DNA from: Gymnothorax reevesii
Taxonomy: Eukaryota; Chordata; Actinopteri; Anguilliformes; Muraenidae
NCBI GenBank assembly: GCA_029721435.1
Contig: CM056576.1
Span: 116,921,166-116,985,165, forward strand
Reading direction: 5' to 3'
DNA: 64,000 nt
Shown here: piece after piece, positions 12,501 through 24,231 of the stretch
Numbering within the stretch: the first letter of the stretch is position 1
Layout: each line of letters begins with the position of its first letter
Notes under the pieces: generated by a model
The model's input: only the letters and a program-made list of their open reading frames with translations
Databases searched by the model: none
What the model was told of the DNA's origin: nothing
Position numbers and translations under genes: made by a program

Positions 12501-12866
12501 TCTACAACCCCAATTACGAAATAGTTGGGACAAAGTGTAAATTGTGAATAGAATCTAAATGCTTTCAGATCACATGAGCCAATATGTTATTTACAACTGA
12601 ACATAAATAACATTTCAAATGTTGAAACTGACACATTTAAAATTTTTATCCACAAAATGAGCATATTTCAAATTTTCTGGCTGCAACAGGTCTCAAAAAA
12701 GTTGGGACACAGGTAAAAAAAAAGGCTGAAAAAGTATACATAAGTATAAGAAAATCAGCTGAAAGAACATTTAGCAAGTAATGAAGTTAACTGGCATCAG
12801 GTGTGTAACATGATTGGCTATAAAAGGGATGTCTTAGAAAGGCTGAGTCTCTCAGAAGTAAAGATG

Positions 12867-13076
12867 GCCAGAGGCTCTCCAACCTGTGAAGGCTTGCGTA
12901 AAAATTGTGGAATACTTTAAAAACAATGTTCCTCAATGTCAAATTGCAAAGGCTTTGAAGGTCTCATCATCGACAGTGCATAACATCAAAAGATTCAGAG
13001 AAACTGGAAAAATCTGTGTGCGCAAGGGACATGGCCGAAAATCTTTACTGGATGCCCGTGATCTTCGGGCCCTCAG
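12867..13076 (+). pseudogene. Tc1-like transposase, N-terminal part
   Basis: Encodes the paired-like DNA-binding domain that recognises the terminal repeats. Readable features are the QIAKAL..SSTVHNI helix-turn-helix and an RFRETGK turn, then a basic GHGRKSLL segment leading to RALSS, where the inserted hAT-like element begins. The remaining transposase follows at 15,023. A stop in the fused frame at about 13,102 lies inside the insert and not in Tc1 sequence. Confidence 0.8.
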
Positions 13077-15022
13077 CAGTAGCGCCCCGAGAAAATTTTC
13101 ATAGGGGTAGCCAGATGGGGCCAGTGAAAAACCTTGTGTAACCCGGATTCAGTTCCAGCCCGAGGTCATGTACTGCATGCCCCCCACCCTCTTATATCTC
13201 TCCCGTCTACCTACAGCCGAATCAAATAAACACTCACAAAAAATAAAGACATAAGATGTTTCCCAGGCTATGTCCTTGACTCCCTTTCATTAAAAAGACA
13301 ATACGCATCCTACACATTTGCCTCAAGTTTCAGAAAAACACACAAACATTTCCAATAGTTTTCAATACAGCTTTTCTTAGCAACAACAATAATAATAATA
13401 ATTCAAATAGTATGAGTAGTAAGTGTTTTCCATTACATTAGTAATATTGCCCAATGAACATTTCTATTCAGACTATTCTTAGTCTCAACTACTGACAAAG
13501 GTTTTATATAATTCCCATGAAAATGCCTCACTCAATGTAGACACACCATAACCACAGATTTATCCAAATGATTTTACCCTGTAGCCATCCATTTCATCAT
13601 CCAGGTCACACTGATAAACTCAGCTGCTGGTCCAGGGACAGGTTAGTAGTGGCGGGCCTAAATCTAGCGGTCTTCACCAGTCTCTGACTGAGGTTGCTGC
13701 CTGCTCCACACTTTTGCGCAAAGTTTCTGTCTCTTGCTGTTCCTCCCTTGTAGGGATGCAGTCATTTTCTGGCTTTGAGTCTCTTCTCATTTCATGTTAT
13801 CTTACTGCAAGAGCTACAATTACTCCTGCTTCACCGCAAATGGATTTGTTCCATTTTCAGTGCGATTACGGATACGGTATCAGTATAGAGAGGCTAACTA
13901 GCTTTATAGCTAATTAAACCTATCCCTCGTTATCTAGCAAGCTAGCTAGTTGTCGCTAAATGTGTTTCTTCATAAAGTCCATCATCCACAAGCTTACTAG
14001 CTACATTAACCTAATTAATAAGCGACGGAATTAAATGGCGACGGAAACAATGTCACTAGCTGGCCACGTTCGGCCATAGTCGGTGTCCAGTAACGCAACA
14101 TTTACACGGAGACAAAAAAAACCTAAGAGAAAAGTGAAGCTAAGAGCAAAAGCTTTGTTGAGGTCCAGAAGTACCTTAATTTAGATGACACGAAAGAAAT
14201 GTAGCAAGTCAAATTGGTATCATCAGTGAATATAAAGGTCATAGATTGGCTGGGTAGCTGCTGAAATAACCATGGTTTAGCCTTGGGGCCAGATGCCCAG
14301 CTGTGCTAGCATTGATAACCCGTGTGTATGTTAGCCACAGAAGCCAATTAATTCGGCATTCACCGAATTCAAAATGTAGGGTGATAGATCAAAAATGCCC
14401 GTGTGAGGAAGTAAAATAAAGGTCCACCGAGCTTGCTAGTGAGCTTAGGTTATGAAATGTTAATGTTTGACTGGCCATGCCACCATTAATGTGGCGTGAC
14501 TAGGTGCGTCAAAAATCTGAACTGAGCACCGCTTGGACTCCTAGGGGTGAGCCATCTGTCACAACTTCCCTGCGGTGTACAGCGTTCGTTATGCAATCTC
14601 TTCACGGACATAAACAACGTTCGACCCCCCACCTCAAGCAACTTGGCTCCTTTACTTTGCAAGGACAGATATGACCTCGCATCTCGGCCATATCCAACTA
14701 TGTAGCATCGAACTGAGTTGGCTTCTTAGCCTGGTTCGTAAGCAGTAGCTGGCTTGGTAGCTTCGATCTAGGTGGGCGTCTTTCAGCAACCGGGCTACAT
14801 TTTGCTCACCTCAGCTCCAGCAACGGTCCACCTTTTTGACCATTTTTAGATTAGCTGGGAGGTAGATGGAGTCAGGTAAATGCAAAATTGGCAACAAAAT
14901 GAGCTTCACAGTGGATATTCAGAAACCTATGAGTAACGTCATGGAGGCTACGTCTATGTTTCATACAGTCAGTGCTCTGGGGGGGCCAGTGGGGTGGCCA
15001 GCAGTTTTCCTTGGGGCGCCAG
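13077..15022. mobile_element. Non-autonomous hAT-like element nested in Tc1
   Basis: It interrupts the Tc1 transposase at a point where the flanks join cleanly. The left end is CAGTAGCGCCCC followed by 'gaaaattttcatagggg' and 'ggggccagtg'. The right end on the opposite strand reads GGCGCCCC, 'aaggaaaactgctggcca', 'ccccactgg'. These match each other and the CAGTGGCGCCCC-type ends of fish hAT elements. The right-most CAGT and target duplication appear deleted, so an 8-bp duplication cannot be shown. The roughly 1.95 kb interior has no transposase frame and is AT-rich with several tagct-rich stretches. Confidence 0.65.
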
Positions 15023-15860
15023 ATGCCACTGCATTACTCACCAGCATGATTACGTCATTGACATTACTAAATGGGCCCAGGATTACTTCAAGAAACCACT
15101 GTCTGTAAACACAGTCCACCGTGCCATCCACAGATGCTACCTAAAACTCTATCATGCAAAAAGGAAGCCATTGTTGAGCATGATCCAGAAGCGCCGCCGT
15201 GTTCTGTGGGCCAAGGCTCATTTAAAATAGACTGTAGCAAAGTGGCAAAGTGTCCTGTGATCAGAAGAGTCCAAATTTGACATTCTTGTTGGAAATCATA
15301 GGCATCATGTCCTCCGGGCTAAAAAGGAAAAAGACCACTCCTCCTGTTATCAGCGTTCAGTTCAAAAGCCAGCATCTCTGATGGTATGGGGATTAGTGCA
15401 TATGGTGTGGGACACCTGCATGTCTTAAAAAGCACCATGAATGCTGAAAGGTATACAAAGGTTTCAGAGCAACATATGATCCCCTCCAGATGATATCTAT
15501 TCCAGGGAAGGCCTTGTGTATTTCAGCAGGACAATCCATAACCACATACTGCAGCTATTACAACAGCATGGCTTCATAGTAGAACAGTCCATGTGCTGAA
15601 CTGGCCTGCCTGCAGTCCTGATCTTTCACCGATTGAGAACATCTGGCGCATAATTAAATGAAAAGTCCATCAAAGGAGACACAAAACTCTACAGCTGCTG
15701 GAAGCTTGTATAATACAACAGTGGGATCAAATTCCAATGGCTTAGCAAAAGAAACTTGTCTCTTCAATGCCCAGATGCCTCCACTCTGTGTTAAAAAGAA
15801 GAGGGGATGCTACACCATGGTAAACAGGCCCCTGCCCCAACTTCTTTGAGACCTGTAGCA
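15023..15860 (+). pseudogene. Tc1-like transposase, catalytic part (broken)
   Basis: Continuation of the transposase split at 13,076. Recognisable parts in order are the MITSLTLLNGP region in shifted frames, the KLYHAKRKPL..IQKRRRVLWAKAHLK box (15,120-15,229), the [10 protein letters not shown] box after the first acidic residue (about 15,262-15,303), the SLMVWG stretch (about 15,375), the FQQDN-like box (about 15,520) and the SPIENIW-like box (about 15,627-15,650). At least three stops or frameshifts separate them. Confidence 0.8.
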
Positions 15861-15955
15861 GACATCAAATTTGAAACGAGCTCATTTTGTGGATAAAATT
15901 ATAAAATTTCTCAGTTTCAACATTTGCTGTGAATAAAATACTGGCTGGTGTGACA

Positions 15956-18115
15956 AAAATTGTTCCTCCTTCTTTTCCTGTTTTATTTCCAGAGTGAATC
16001 TGATTGATTTTTAGAATGTCCCACGCAGAGTTAAACACTCAATCAAGCCATTGATTGCATATTATATTATTGTTGGAGGACTGAATCTAGACAATGCATG
16101 GTGTCGTCATCAGTTTTAGACAACATTTGTGCTTCATTAACCTGACACCAGCTAGTGTTCGAGTATCTTTTTATTACTTGGCTCCATACCTGTACAATGT
16201 GAATATGGACTGGGAGATAGATATGTCTCCTTTCAAGCAAATTAAATAAACCATGAAATTTGTTCGTATCCACAGACCTCACATTCCACAGTTGTCTGGC
16301 TTTTACATGGGAAAACTGATCGGCAGAGTTAACAGTTTCCACTCATAAAAGCATGAGCCCTAACAATGTCTACAGAATCCCCGTCTCAGACAGCTTGCAG
16401 AATAGTGCAGGGAAATTCATGAGGCAGAACAGAGAGATGAAGTCTCAGATGAGGGGTAGTGTGTAAAGGAATGGGCAGGAACAAAAGGTGGAATTTCACC
16501 ATCATTCTTCCCAGTGTCTTGCACGCTTCATGGAAGCCATAAAGCTAGGATGCATAAAATTGAATGTTCATCCATGATGAGAAGTATGCTGAGAAGTATG
16601 CAGATGTTGTTAAATGTGTTTAGTTTATGAGACTTTGAATTACTGAGGCAAGAGTCAGAGGCCACCACATATGTGAATCCTGACTCTATCATATTGACTG
16701 ATGCCTTGTCACACTAACTTCTTGGATATCTCTGAAGTTAGCAACCCTTAGCCGCCATGAATTGTTGAACTTTGCCAGCCACGTGTTCTCCTTAGAAACC
16801 ATGCATTCTTACAAACCATTCACAATTCTCTGAACACAGAAACCAAGCACAGGTGACAGATGAGCTGTACAGGCACATTGAATTAACATAAGATTGCTGG
16901 TATTCAGGCGCAAATGAAGTGGATATTCAAAAGATGGTGTGAAGTTAGACGGGAGTGAGCAGGAAGGGACTGGTCCAAGGTCAGTAGCCAGGAGGGAAAG
17001 CAGAATGATTAAGGGCATGCTTGGGACGTGCGCTTTCGCTAAAACTGTGACAGCCGCTGGGAAAGATATCCCCATTAAATAGACACTTGCTTTCTTCGAA
17101 TATCATCAAAGACAGAAGAGAACAATACAGATCTCCGGTGATTGGGAAAAACCAAGTACTGTATGTATGTATGTAACTTTTGGTAGAAACTGAGTTTGAC
17201 CCTCATTTGCAGTAATTAAGAGCGGTGAAAATCTTAAAACATTAGCCATTAGTGTTATTTGAACTGTCAAAGTCAAGTTTCTATAGTTTTTTTTTTTAAG
17301 TTAGGAAAAGTCCAGTGTCCTAAAGTTTTTGTTCAATAGCGAGAACCTTGCCACTGATGAACTCTCTAGTTTTTTCCAGATTACAGGGGAGACCACAAAT
17401 ACGAGAAGAACGAAACAAAAATTAAATCATGAGAACCAGTTAAGGAAACAAAACAGAAACTGAAGGGATGGGCTGGATTGCGGGAAAACAATTCAGAGCA
17501 CAATTGTGAGATGGCTGGAAAGAATTCATTGCATTTTTCATTTTGCAAGAGGTTATTTCATTCCTAAACCAGTAAAATTCATCTATGCCTTTGAATTAGG
17601 TCCAGAGCCATGCCAGCTAGCAATAAAACTTTTGTGGACTTTCCCCCCAGGAGGTTCGCTTAGCCAGCCAGTGGAAGGTGTCAATGGTCTTGTGTGTGCC
17701 CCTGGTTTTACTCTGTACGGGGGGAGGGGGTAGTTGCAAAGCCCTGGCTGTCACAATGCCCCTGTGGGAATCATATTACTGTCTTCAGTCTTTTAATATA
17801 ACTGGATCTTATCTGTTTAAAATAATCTAAACCTCTGAGAACTTCACAATATGCTCATATGTTCAATATCCTGCTAATAAATCACTTATATACTTAGAAC
17901 CAAATTTACCTTTGTAATAATTCTTAATCTCAAGACTTTTCCATGACAACTGCATCAAATTAGTACATATTCATATCATGTTTGGTCTTGTCATTCTCAG
18001 GGGATTCCAGGGAGTTGAATGGAGTATGTTTCATTCCCATTGAAGTTATGCTTCATTCCCTATTGGAAACTCCTGAAAATTGGTCAGAATCCTCTCGGGT
18101 AATCACCCTATTATC
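15956..18115. other. Unique sequence, nothing recognised
   Basis: A 91-codon minus-strand frame (16,342-16,067) and an 88-codon frame (17,075-16,809) show no motif, no relative and no convincing splice sites. I see no other features. Confidence 0.35.
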
Positions 18116-18119
18116 CTCT

Positions 18120-18740
18120 CTCTGCTAGATCGTTTTATTACATCCTAAAAATGGTGGAAACCCAAAAACCAGATTTGACCCCCCTTCCAGTCCGTTTATG
18201 ACCATGCCGCCTGGATCAAAGACATGATTTGGCTTAAAGCAAAGAAAACAATCCATTCTGGGAAGATCGCAACCAACTGCCCTCACGTGTACTCCTGTGC
18301 CATGTGTAGCCCCTTTAATTATGGAAGATCGTAGCAGACTTCCCACATGTGCATATCCATGCCCTATGTAGGAGACTCTTTACCATATAGTCAGGGAAGA
18401 TCGTATTCCATCTCTCCCCGCGCACATTAGTGCCTGAGTAGCCCTTTTAATTATAGAAGCCTTGGAATTCAAACTTCCTGCACGCTTGCTCTGTGTGTAG
18501 CCTTTTTCGCCGGGTATGACTACACTCTCATTTTCTAAATTGTTTGTAACTTGTAACTGGTTTAACGTTGATTTGTTTGTTTTAAGCTTTTGCCTACCTG
18601 GTGAATAAATTATTGTTATTCCTTTAGGCTTGCGTGGTCTCCGTGACTCCTAATCCTTTTATTCTTTCTAGCCACGTTAAGACCGGTACTTAGGGGGCGA
18701 CTCCTTTCCATTCCAGACTAGCTTGCTGATGTTTATAGGT
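18120..18740 (+). mobile_element. LTR-like block with internal tandem repeats
   Basis: Three degenerate repeats begin with GGAAGATCG at 18,261, 18,323 and 18,395. The phrase TTTAATTAT recurs, and a fourth, weaker unit begins near 18,458. Downstream lies AATAAA (18,604-18,609), and the block ends in a C/T-rich segment. Enhancer-like tandem repeats followed by a poly(A) signal are the layout of an LTR. Exact TG...CA ends and a target duplication were not found, so the boundaries are approximate and the call is tentative. Confidence 0.35.
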
Positions 18741-18894
18741 AGTGATGGGTTTTAAGTTGGATTGCAAATTACGGGCTACCTCTAAAGGGTTTATGTAGTA
18801 CCAGTTCTGAGGATTTAGCCTTAAGGGCAACCTTGGGCTTATAAGATGGTGCCCGGCCGATCCCCTTAGGGGGCCCTGGGGTGTACATAAATCT

Positions 18895-18965
18895 GGGCTT
18901 ATGATATGTTAATGCTAAGATGCTACTATCACTGATATGTTTATGCCAAGATGCTACTATCATGG
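18895..18965 (+). repeat. Two-copy tandem repeat, ~35 bp
   Basis: 'gatatgttaatgctaag' plus 'atgctactatca' is repeated immediately as 'gatatgtttatgccaag' plus 'atgctactatca'. Confidence 0.8.
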
Positions 18966-18969
18966 TGAT

Positions 18970-20815
18970 TTCTTCCATCCTCTAGAACTATCACTGAACT
19001 AAGATCCAGCAATTGCGCTATGACCCGAGGGCATAAATTGAGTAACAGTGGTTTTCACAGAAGAGTCTGGCAGCGTAGCTGCCCCGAGATTCACGCCTGT
19101 TTCAGTCCTTTATCTATTTAAAATTGGAGTCAGATTTTAAACGAGAGTATCATTGTAATTGTTATGCGTAGTTTGCTGTAATCACTGATATGTCTGATGT
19201 TTTGTTCAGTTTCTGCGAGTGTTCCAACGTGCACCTTGGATTGTTCGCAGCGCGGCATTAGGTTAGATTGTTCTGTGATTTCGGCATAGCCCCTTTTCAA
19301 ATAGAGAATTACTGAGAATACCTCAGGTAAGTCTCAGGCCAGGTCCAAGGCGGGACGCGTACATGAAAGATTTAATAGACATGTTCCATTGCCTCAGAAC
19401 AGCGGGAATTCACATGCATAAGCCTTTTCTCCCGGCTCCTCCGTCGTTCGTCGAGCTGCGTGGGTTTTACACAATCAGGATGGAACACTAACCATTCACA
19501 TATACTTATCACAACATACTTATGAACCAATCAAATGCACATATAGGGACATGATCACATGCCCAGCATGCAAATTTCTGGCTGAAGTGGAGCAATTTTT
19601 TCTATTTGCCTGAGCATCTCCTTACCTCCTTACTGCTCACAGACTTCACCTCACCCTCCGCTACCCACCTTTCACCAGGGTAAACTAATGTCATCTTGGC
19701 TTCATCACATGCAGAGTTTTTGCATAAATTGGCATACGCAGCCAAAGAGCAGGCAAACCTAAGGTACTTAAAACAAATCAATTCAGAGCAAAGCCAAAAT
19801 AATGACCAAAAAACATGAATACATTTAACCTCAATAAATAAGCTCTCCTGGCTGAATTTCATAAAGTGTGAGGAAGTGCTCTTTATTATAATTCTCAAGG
19901 TATATAAATTTGTGAAGAGGAGGGTACCGAGTTCTAGCTGTCCCACTCTTTATTTGATTTAATCATTATTCATTCAGTCCATGTCTTGTGGAGAGAAGTC
20001 CTTTGAGAGGGGAAAAAAAAAACAATAAAGCCTTCCGATGACATTTAAATTCTTCATAACCCTTGAGATGAGCTGCAGGAATCCTGATCCTGCGATGCCT
20101 ACATCTTTTTTTATTATATAATGAGACCCAGCAGCCATTCTGGTGGTTTTCTTTCTTAGTAATGGGCAGAAGCTTTGATAAAGGTCTTATAGCTGTTGAA
20201 TTTAGCACAAGGCATGAGCTGAGATGAAGGCCTTTTGAAAAATAAAGACCGGAAGTAGAGCTGAAAGGAATGAGACTGTTATAAAACAAAAGAGCTGCAA
20301 AAATAGTATGTAATTAGAAGGATAAAAAAACTTCTGATCTTTTTTGAACTTAGAATTTGTGGGTTTATAAGAAGAAAAAAAGAAAAATCATCATTTAATT
20401 TTTCCCAAGCAAACTGAAACTGGAATGCTAACCAAATAAACCCGAATGTCGGCTATTGTAGTGAAAACTGTAGTCCAAATTTTTATTGACTCGTGCTTAA
20501 AGGACAACCAAGTCATTTCTAGAAAAAAAATATACAACGTTGTACAGCAAAAATAATAAAAATAATGATTATCTAAAAAGTATGTTTATAATTATATATA
20601 GCCTACTCGCAGGAGGTGAGGAGTGAAAAAAAGGTTCAAAAGGTACTTACATCACATTTAGCAAAAATTAGCTGACACCAGTATTAAATGCCACAATGGC
20701 CAGACCATCATGCGATACCAAAGATTTCTCAGAAGAAGAACTCAAGTCCCGAGTATTGGTGTGTAGCCATTTTCAAATTCACTATACTTTAGTGCAAGAA
20801 ATACCCTAGTCCATA
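18970..20815. other. Unique sequence, nothing recognised
   Basis: No gene supported. A sequence fitting a strong 5' splice site (CAGGTAAGT at 19,323-19,331) has no readable upstream exon. A 114-codon and a 107-codon minus-strand frame (19,946-19,602; 20,289-19,966) have no motif. Confidence 0.35.
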
Positions 20816-20821
20816 AAAGTA

Positions 20822-21334
20822 TGTGCAAAACGACATACTGCAGCTATAACAACAGCATGGCTTCGTAGAAGAGGAGTCCGTGTACTGAATTGGCCTGCCT
20901 GCAGTTCTGATCTTTCACCGATTGAGAGTAACTGGCGTATAGTTAAATGAAAAGTCCCTTGAAGGAGACCCAAAACTCTCCAGCGACTGGAAGACTGTAT
21001 TAAACAACAGTGGGGTCACATTCCAATGGCTAAACTCAAGAAACTTGTCTCTTCAATGCCAAGACGCCTCCACTTTGTGTTAAAAGAAGAGGGGATGCTA
21101 CACCACGGTAAACAGGCCCCTGTCCCAGCTTTTTTGAAACCTGTAGCAGCCATTAAATTTGAAATGAGCTCATTTTGTGGATAAAATTGTGAAATTTTTC
21201 AGTTTCAACATTTGTAATGTTATCTCTGTTCTATCGTGAATAAAATACTGGCTGGTGTGATTTGAAAGTCATTGCATTTTGATTTTATTCACAATTTACA
21301 CTTTGTCCTAACTATTTCGGACTTTGGGTTGTAG
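20822..21334 (+). mobile_element. Tc1-like transposon copy 2, 3' half only
   Basis: Same family as the 12.5 kb element and clearly alignable with 15,535-15,953. It holds the last third of the transposase ('catactgcagctataacaac' onward, the SPIE box near 20,920, the C-terminal 'aagaagaggggatgctacac' part), the 3' untranslated segment, and a complete right terminal repeat ending 'gggttgta' at a TA site (21,333-21,334). The 5' two thirds are deleted. A stop replaces part of the IE..W box and several frameshifts are present. Confidence 0.8.
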
Positions 21335-21682
21335 TAATGGCCTCCGCAGAAATTATTAAAAATAATAATGAAAAACATAAAATGAAATAAAAAAAATCTG
21401 CAACATGTTTTGAAAACATTGACCCCAAAAATATCAAAAGTGTTATTTTGTGACTGAGGTACTTCTTGCACACAAGCCTTCAATGGCTTTGTATGGCAAA
21501 AATTAGTTATTTCATTCTATGAAATGCCGATTGCCCTACATGGTGGCCGTCATGTTCAAAACTATAAATAAACTACTTATGATCAGAGTAGGGTGCACGT
21601 TTGATTAGAGCATATGATATGCTATCATATACTTTGATTTTCAGAAAGTATTCAATACAGTGCCACACGAGAGACTAATTTT

Positions 21683-22253
21683 TATTATTATTATACGCCC
21701 GTCTTATTATTATTATTATTATTATTATACGCCCGTCTTAAGACGGGACGTATTATGTCATCATTATTATTATACGCCTGTCTTAAGATGGGACGTATTA
21801 TATCATCACCCCCGTCCGTCCGTCTGTTGTCTGTTAGCAATTTCTTGTCCGGGGCATAACTCCTGAGCCGCTTGAGCTACATTCGTGATACTTCACATAC
21901 ACGTACACCATCACTAGGCGCTGTGTCGCGCACCATGATTTCGTTCACCCGGTCAAGGTCAAGGTCACTGGCAAAGGTCAAAGGTCACATGGGGCCCAGA
22001 TGGGGCTTGTCCGCAGCATAACTTCTCAACCGCTTCAGATACATCCATGATATTTCACACACACGTGTACCATCACTGAGCGGAGTGTCACGTACCATGT
22101 TTACGGCCCTCCCTCCAAGGTCAAGGTCACGGACAAAGGTCAAAGCTCACATGGAGCTGTTGTCTGTTGGATATTGGTATCATGTTGTCTGTCCACATCC
22201 TGATCCATGTTCATGACGGGCGTATTATGCACCGTTGGCGGTGCTCTTCTTGT
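21683..22253 (+). mobile_element. Helentron-like non-autonomous element (HINE-type)
   Basis: The insert lies within an AATTTT/TTAAA site of the older CR1 copy, between T residues. Its 5' end has 'attatacgcccgtctt' three times. The 3' end has the inverse 'gacgggcgtattat', then a hairpin (GCACCG-TTGG-CGGTGC, 22,230-22,243) and a short tail 'tcttcttgtt'. Subterminal inverted repeats, a 3' terminal hairpin, a central tandem repeat and TT insertion are the known architecture of Helentron-associated elements. No coding sequence is present. The central part is two copies of about 172 bp. A different rolling-circle or MITE type remains possible. Confidence 0.6.
21845..22170 (+). repeat. Two ~172-bp tandem units with AGGTCA clusters
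   Basis: Unit 1 starts at about 21,845 and unit 2 at about 22,017, both with ttgtccg..gcataact. Each ends in a block of AGGTCA half-sites: 21,956, 21,962, 21,975 and 21,982 in unit 1; 22,118, 22,124 and 22,137 in unit 2, plus a mutated AGCTCA at 22,144. Spacings are DR0 then DR1. Such direct repeats are the known binding pattern of nuclear receptors; binding here is inference. Confidence 0.8.
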
Positions 22254-22794
22254 TAAAATAAGGACTCCAGATACGATAGGAGATATTTTGGTATGGATTC
22301 AGAACTGGTAACACAAAGAGTTGCGGTCAGTGGGATCTCATCTGTGCTAGGCATTGAAGGAATCAGGAATTGGTGTTAGGACCCCTGCTCTTCCTCATCT
22401 GCATTAATGACATTGACAGGAACAGCGAAAGCAAATTTCTCAGATTTGCGGATAAAACCAATTTGGGATGTTTTGTTTACAGTTGGCTAAAATGATTCAG
22501 GATGGTTTAGATATCATTCAGAAGTGGGCAGACAAGTGGCCAATGACATTCAATATCGCCAAATGTTAAGTTCTACATCTCGGAGATAAAATCATTGGAC
22601 AGGATAACTTTCTGGGAGGTTTAAAACTGGAATGTACTCTACATGAAAAATATTGGGCGTGATTGTTGATCAAATTCTTGCGGGTCCTCAAATATTTGAC
22701 ATGTTAAGTTCACTTCAGTGGTAGGAAAATGGCAAGCCCAGTTGGGATGAATGGCCTGTTCTTGCCACTCATGTTTTGTTATATTATCTTAACG

Positions 22795-24230
22795 TTCACA
22801 TTTGACAGAAAAGCAGTGTGATCCAGCAAGATCTGCTAGACGTGCACTAAAGGCCGCAGGAGCAGGGTCATTGCCTGGGCCGCTGCCAGGAATCCTGTCC
22901 GGATTTGTGTGGCCATAAAGCATTGTTTCTGCCCAAATTTGGTGCACCAAATTTCCATTTGGATTAACAAAATTAAAAAAAAGATCCTCATTATGTTGCA
23001 GGGCCTGAAGCTATTTGGTCCAAAAAGCACAAGAAGTCTGATGCAACACAAGTGACTTAAGTCACTTGCTTTTTGCTGAATTGGAAAGTAAGGTTTCATC
23101 ATTTTTATGACTTCTGCTCTATTCTGATGGCATTAGTTTAACTGGGGGTTAAAATAATATTTACCAGAGCAATTTAAATATTTTCCAAATTCACCATCTA
23201 GCTCACAGATGGCTTTACAGATGGCTGCATTCTCAGCAATTCGCTATCTAGCTCACTTTTACAGACTGCTGCGCTCCCTGCAAACCTATCACTGTTTTTT
23301 ACCTGCTGAGAAATAATGTGAAACGCCCAGGTAAAACCATACAATTGAAATCCACGAAAACTATTGTGTCACCTATTTCAATTGCAAATGCATTACAGAG
23401 TTCCTGCGATAGTCCTAAAAATTTAATCCAGTCTGAGCAGGACTGTTCTTTACGCTAACTTCAGTTGTAATATTGCCTTCTGATGACATGCAAGCTTCAA
23501 ATTTAGTTTTCACTATTTTTATTCATCCATTCATTCATTTCTTTTGTATGTCAGAGAAATAACTATTACCGTTTACACAACCAAACCTTTAAGGCAAAAT
23601 AGTGTACAGTTGTGAATAATATTGTGCGATAATAAATGTTTACAAATGTTATCAGGCAAATTAAGAGGTATCTGAAAAGTTTTCTACAGTGATGACATTC
23701 ATGCTGATCGTTTTGAAAGATTGTTGCACTAACAACCATTCTTGGACAACAAAAAAACTTGAACCTGATTCTGACATCACTTGCATGAGAAAACTGTGAT
23801 TGAATAATTTCAACTTTTTGCCTTGAAATGAGTACAGTGTCCCCTCCAGGGTTCATGGGAGCAACGGTGGGGTGCAAACATGCTGTTCATTCGTGTCGGA
23901 AGGGGCCAGCATAGAGATCAAGAGCCGATGTTTCTTAAAGTGCACCTATGATGGTTTTTCATTATCTTAATGTTGTAGTATGAATCATATAGTTTTTTGG
24001 CGCATTTAAAAGGTCTGAATCACTATGAAAAAAAACTTGAAGAAATCTCCAGAAGAATTGTTCTCTGCCACAAAACACACTGCTCCAGAGCTAACTGAAA
24101 CGCCTCAATAGCTTCTGGTCCATTTTTTTCATCAATTGGTGATGTCACCATTTAAATTTTGGCACCAAGCAGATAGTTGGGCGCGCACTTGAATCAGGGT
24201 TATGCCCAAAAAGCTACACCAGTATTTGTA
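22795..24230. other. Unique sequence with an old fish repeat trace
   Basis: No gene supported. 'ttaaagtgcacctatgatgg' near 23,935 resembles the end of a widespread fish DNA-transposon-derived repeat, but no partner end is visible. The rest shows nothing recognisable. Confidence 0.35.
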
Positions 24231-24231
24231 A

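Larger units (their letters stand above)
12503..15953 (+). mobile_element. Tc1-like DNA transposon, interrupted and 3'-truncated
   Basis: The left end starts at a TA dinucleotide with 'caaccccaattacgaaatag', which matches in inverse orientation the right end of the copy at 21,287-21,334. The transposase begins near 12,867. Its N-terminal helix-turn-helix part is readable at 12,886-13,075 (residues such as QIAKAL and SSTVHNI). The frame is then cut by another transposon (13,077 to about 15,022) and resumes at about 15,023 with an RFRE-downstream segment, the QKRRR box and part of the catalytic domain. Several stops and frameshifts follow, including a stop in place of the tryptophan before the first catalytic acidic residue. 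Homology ends at about 15,953, so the right terminal repeat is missing. The element is dead. Confidence 0.85.
21574..22790 (+). mobile_element. CR1-clade LINE fragment, 5'-truncated, old copy
   Basis: A decayed copy of the same family as the 46-52 kb LINE but in the opposite orientation. The reverse transcriptase box A region is readable at about 21,635-21,678 (YFDFQKVFNTVPHERL). It is then interrupted by a Helentron-like element (about 21,683-22,253), and the LINE resumes with GVPQG-region equivalents near 22,330, an RFADKT-like remnant of the FADD box near 22,440 and a KWPMTFNIAKC stretch near 22,540. A large deletion joins this to the 3' end, with 'ggcctgttcttgccactcat' and a (GTTAT)n-like tail at about 22,755-22,790. 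Many stops are present and the aspartates of FADD are lost in part. Confidence 0.75.

Noticed and set aside
16067..16342. 91-codon minus-strand frame as an exon
   Set aside because: No recognised domain, no clear splice sites and no neighbouring exon; kept only as a chance frame.
19323..19331. CAGGTAAGT as a true splice donor
   Set aside because: No open upstream exon with an acceptor could be found; a 9-base match is expected by chance in 64 kb.
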